From: an uncultured Lachnospiraceae bacterium
Lineage (GTDB): Bacteria > Bacillota > Clostridia > Lachnospirales > Lachnospiraceae
Length of the DNA stretch: 64,000 nt
NCBI GenBank assembly: GCA_900549995.1
Contig: URQQ01000010.1
Location: 1 to 64,000 of the forward strand
Direction of reading: 5' to 3'
This document shows, in pieces, positions 61,569 to 64,000 of this stretch. The position numbers and the translations under genes were made by a program. The notes under the pieces were generated by a model. That model did not search any database. It was not told where the DNA came from and saw only the letters and a program-made list of their open reading frames with translations. Every line of letters begins with the position of its first letter. Positions within the stretch are counted from its first letter, which is position 1.

Positions 61569-62564
61569 ATGATTTCAAAACTTAGTTATATCATCACAGA
61601 GAATACGGTGCCGTATAAAAATCTGGCATTGGAGCAGTACCTGACGTTTCATGTGGAAGAGGGAGAATGTATATTGTATCTCTGGCAGAACCGTCATACA
61701 GTAGTCATCGGGAAAAACCAGAACTGCTGGAAAGAGTGTAAGGTGAATTATCTGGAGGAAGACGGAGGTTATCTTGTACGCAGAATGTCCGGCGGAGGTG
61801 CAGTATTTCACGATCTGGGCAATCTGAATTTTACGTTTTGTGTCAGAAAAGAAGATTATGATGTCAGCCGTCAGCTGGATGTTATCTGCCAGGCAGTTGA
61901 AAATCTGGGGCTGCATGCTGAAAAGAGTGGCAGAAATGATATCACAATCGATGGTAGGAAATTTTCCGGGAATGCATTTTATGAGTCCAGTGGTTTCTGT
62001 TACCATCATGGGACGATATTGCTGGATGTAGACAAGGCAAATATGTCAAAATATCTGAATGTATCGAAGGAAAAACTGGCGTCTAAAAGTGTAGATTCTG
62101 TTAAGTCGAGGGTTGCGAATCTTTCGGAATTTTGTCCGGGGATTACAGTTGCGAAAATGGAAGATGAGCTGATCCGTGCTTTTTCCAAAGTATACGGAGC
62201 TAAAATGTCGCCGCTTCCAAAAGAACGTCTTGATATAGCTGAGATTGAAGCAAACGAAAAAGTATTCTCATCATGGGAATGGAAGTACGGAAGGAAAATT
62301 CCGTTTGAATTTGAAATGTCAAAGAGATTTGCATGGGGAGATATCGACCTCCAGATCGAAGTTGATGCAGGAAAAATAAAAGAGCTGAACGCATTTTCGG
62401 ATGCGATGGACCAGGAGTTTGTTGCGGCGCTTCCGAAGGCACTGGAAGGGTGTGAGTATCAGGAAAAGGTACTGACAGATGCAATAATGGCTCTGGCGCC
62501 GGAGGACGGGCAGCGAAAGATGATGGCAGATGATATCTGTACATTGATCAAAGAAAATTTATAA
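61569..62564 (+). CDS. lplA: Lipoate--protein ligase
   Basis: This 331-residue ligase activates free lipoate with ATP and attaches it to acceptor proteins such as GcvH. Visible family blocks are NLALEQYL, RMSGGGAVFHDLGNLNFTF (RRxSGGGAVYHD-type), SGNAFYESSGFCYHHGTIL (ligand and catalytic Lys region) and the C-terminal LplA extension. It lies 25 bp behind gcvH with GGCAGGAG upstream, in the same riboswitch-controlled transcript. Confidence 0.93.
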   Translation: MISKLSYIITENTVPYKNLALEQYLTFHVEEGECILYLWQNRHTVVIGKNQNCWKECKVNYLEEDGGYLVRRMSGGGAVFHDLGNLNFTFCVRKEDYDVSRQLDVICQAVENLGLHAEKSGRNDITIDGRKFSGNAFYESSGFCYHHGTILLDVDKANMSKYLNVSKEKLASKSVDSVKSRVANLSEFCPGITVAKMEDELIRAFSKVYGAKMSPLPKERLDIAEIEANEKVFSSWEWKYGRKIPFEFEMSKRFAWGDIDLQIEVDAGKIKELNAFSDAMDQEFVAALPKALEGCEYQEKVLTDAIMALAPEDGQRKMMADDICTLIKENL

Positions 62565-62599
62565 AAGAAATCCATAAAAGAAATCCATAAAAGAAATCC
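62561..62599. repeat. Three tandem 13-bp repeats at the lplA stop
   Basis: ATAAAAGAAATCC occurs three times without interruption (62561, 62574, 62587). The lplA stop codon lies in the first copy. Probably a simple slippage repeat. Confidence 0.9.
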
Positions 62600-62621
62600 A
62601 AAAGAATATTTTCAGAACAGG

Positions 62622-62658
62622 AAAACGGTGTGACATTTTATAATGTCGCACCGTTTTT
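62622..62658 (+). terminator. Terminator after lplA
   Basis: AAACGGTGTGACATT pairs with AATGTCGCACCGTTT around a 4-nt loop, then TTC. Confidence 0.85.
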
Positions 62659-62758
62659 CCATGAATAGGAAGTAAATTTAATCCTTGATAGGAAATTTAT
62701 AGAGAATTATATGGTATACTGATTCTCAAATAACAAATGTACAGCAGGGGGCATTCAA

Positions 62759-63433
62759 ATGCAGCAGAAAATATTAATTGTGGATGATGAGCCGGGAATC
62801 TGCGGACTGTTAAAGGATTATTTTGAAATGCAGGATTATCTTGTATATACTGCGGAAAATGGAACGCAGGCGATTGAAAAAATAAGAACAGAGCCGGATA
62901 TTATTCTTCTGGATGTCAATATGCCGGATATTGACGGATTTGAAGTGTGCAGGCGGATTCGTGAACATGTTTCATGTCCGATTTTATTTTTGACGGCAAA
63001 AATTGAGGAGCAGGACAGGATCAATGGTCTGGTGCTTGGCGGCGATGATTATATATTGAAGCCGTTCAGTGTAGAAGAGCTTGGGGCGAGAGTGATGGCC
63101 CACCTCAGAAGAGAGCAGAGAAAGCAAAAGAGCGGGACTGTGAGGGTTACCGGAGATCTTGCAATTCATTACAGTGAGAGAAGTGTCTTCTGTAATGGGA
63201 AGAATATCAATTTTACGAAGACGGAGTTTGACATTTTGGAGTTTCTTTCCATGCATCCGGGACAGGTATTTGGAAAGGAACAGATCTACGAAAGTATCTG
63301 GGGATTTGACGGCAGCGGGGACAGCAATATCGTGATGGAACATATCAGAAGAATCCGGATGAAGATTGCGGCATATACAGAACGGACATATATTGAGACT
63401 GTGTGGGGAGTGGGATATAAATGGATTGGATAG
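62759..63433 (+). CDS. OmpR-family response regulator
   Basis: This 224-residue regulator has a receiver domain (acidic DDEP at 9-12, phospho-Asp in ILLDVNMPDIDG, Lys in YILKPF) and a C-terminal winged helix (FTKTEFDILEFLSMHPGQVFGKEQIYESIWG). It looks like the VanR/antibiotic-stress group of Firmicutes. GCAGGGGG precedes the ATG. It overlaps its kinase by 13 bp, so they form one operon. No target operon is visible inside the window. Confidence 0.92.
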   Translation: MQQKILIVDDEPGICGLLKDYFEMQDYLVYTAENGTQAIEKIRTEPDIILLDVNMPDIDGFEVCRRIREHVSCPILFLTAKIEEQDRINGLVLGGDDYILKPFSVEELGARVMAHLRREQRKQKSGTVRVTGDLAIHYSERSVFCNGKNINFTKTEFDILEFLSMHPGQVFGKEQIYESIWGFDGSGDSNIVMEHIRRIRMKIAAYTERTYIETVWGVGYKWIG

Positions 63434-64000
63434 ATGAAAAAATCATAGCAGTGAAAGAAAAGATAAAAAATATGTCATTAAAAAGAGCGATGGCGGCATA
63501 CCTGCTCTTTTTTATTGTTTTTACGTTTATATTTTCGGCAGTGACGATGAGTGTGTGCCAGAGGTGGATCGGGATTGTGCAGAGAAAGTACGAAAGCGCC
63601 GAGTTCCGGTGGGAGCAGAGGGAATTTCCGGCAGTAACATATAATGTAGATTCTGAGGATTTAAGTGACGGAGACAGAGTTTTTCTGCTCCTTCTGCAGG
63701 GAATCTATACGTGGTGTCCCTTCTTGTATGGGATGGCCAGCATGATTCTTATGTCTGCGCTTTTTTATAAATACAGGCTGCATAAGCCGTTTCAGATATT
63801 GGAACAGGGCACGAGGGAGATCAGCAGGAACAATCTGGATTTTCAGATACAGTATGACAGTGAAGATGAGATGGGAAAGCTCTGCCAGTCATTTGAGACT
63901 ATGAGACGAGAGCTGATCAGAAATGAAGAAAAAATGTGGAAAATGCTGGATGATAAACAGCGCCTCAACGCGGCATTTGCCCATGATCTGAGGACACCGC
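63421..64000 (+). CDS. Sensor histidine kinase, N-terminal part
   Basis: The first 193 codons lie inside the window. They show a cytoplasmic start, a transmembrane helix (about 24-44), an extracytoplasmic loop (about 45-92), a second helix (about 93-118) and a HAMP linker (KPFQILEQGTREIS). The beginning of HisKA follows with the phospho-His in FAHDLRTP at the very end. The ATG at 63421 lies inside the last codons of the regulator gene. The ATPase domain is beyond the window. Confidence 0.88.
   Translation, partial: MDWIDEKIIAVKEKIKNMSLKRAMAAYLLFFIVFTFIFSAVTMSVCQRWIGIVQRKYESAEFRWEQREFPAVTYNVDSEDLSDGDRVFLLLLQGIYTWCPFLYGMASMILMSALFYKYRLHKPFQILEQGTREISRNNLDFQIQYDSEDEMGKLCQSFETMRRELIRNEEKMWKMLDDKQRLNAAFAHDLRTP

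Noticed and set aside
62561..62599. Possible CRISPR-like array
   Set aside because: The repeats are 13 bp, directly adjacent and without spacers.
1..64000. Mobile element or defence island
   Set aside because: No integrase, transposase, inverted terminal repeats, phage genes, CRISPR or restriction-type genes are seen; gene style and ribosome sites are uniform.

Overview
The window reads as chromosomal DNA of a low-to-mid GC gut Firmicute, most likely a member of the Lachnospiraceae (Clostridia). The reasons are the indirect tRNA-amidation operon (archaeal-type AspRS with GatCAB) under a T-box, families typical of that group (DUF3796, DUF6465, DUF4358, DHHW, probable DUF5721, a Csp-like S8 protease), strong AGGAGG ribosome sites, a HrcA/CIRCE operator and TTGACA-N17-TATAAT promoters. 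No prophage, insertion sequence, CRISPR array or defence island is visible. The genus cannot be fixed by reading alone.

Layout. 1-5.1 kb: the end of a tRNA-Pro, a small pyrophosphatase-like protein, then a dehydratase/imine-reductase/tautomerase cluster divergent from a LysR regulator, and a glutaredoxin-like protein. 5.2-10.3 kb: T-box leader and aspS-gatC-gatA-gatB. 10.3-15.6 kb: an XRE/DUF3796 pair behind a clear dyad operator, then an ABC ATPase with a very large coiled-coil FtsX permease. 15.6-19.7 kb: htpG with a perfect CIRCE, a small conserved protein and a MATE exporter. 19.8-26.6 kb: a surface O-acylation module (SGNH, DUF4358, MBOAT, DHHW) running into rluF and ligA. 26.6-30.3 kb: Crp/Fnr regulator, trxA, trxB and a frameshifted clpX.

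30.4-43.3 kb: a Kef-type antiporter, then a phosphonate catabolism locus: divergent phnF, C-P lyase genes phnG-H-I-J-K-M-L, a PHP-family cyclic phosphate hydrolase replacing phnP, and a 2-aminoethylphosphonate-type ABC importer. The two transcription units share a nearly identical 21-bp element. phnH carries a 1-nt frameshift, of the same homopolymer-shortening kind as in clpX.

43.3-53.1 kb: DUF6465, a Csp-like subtilase, a zinc-ribbon protein, a signal peptidase II homologue, an orphan NuoE-like protein, a cold-shock gene with a long hairpin leader, a lipoprotein, a 2-hydroxyacid dehydrogenase, nudC, a striking composite palindromic element in front of a YitT transporter, and pepT. 53.2-58.1 kb: a potassium module (membrane-tethered RCK-like protein, trkH, trkA, KdpD-like kinase, KdpE-like regulator) preceded by a very regular array of six 7-bp half-sites. 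58.1-64 kb: a GGDEF-EAL protein, an alpha/beta hydrolase whose nucleophile serine is glycine, a tandem glycine riboswitch controlling only gcvH-lplA, and the start of another two-component system cut by the window end.

The most unusual items are the half-site array at 53.2 kb, the structured repeat at 50.7-50.9 kb, the shared phn element, the tethered RCK-like protein, the zinc-ribbon PhnK and the two homopolymer frameshifts. No wholly new multi-gene system can be claimed from the sequence.
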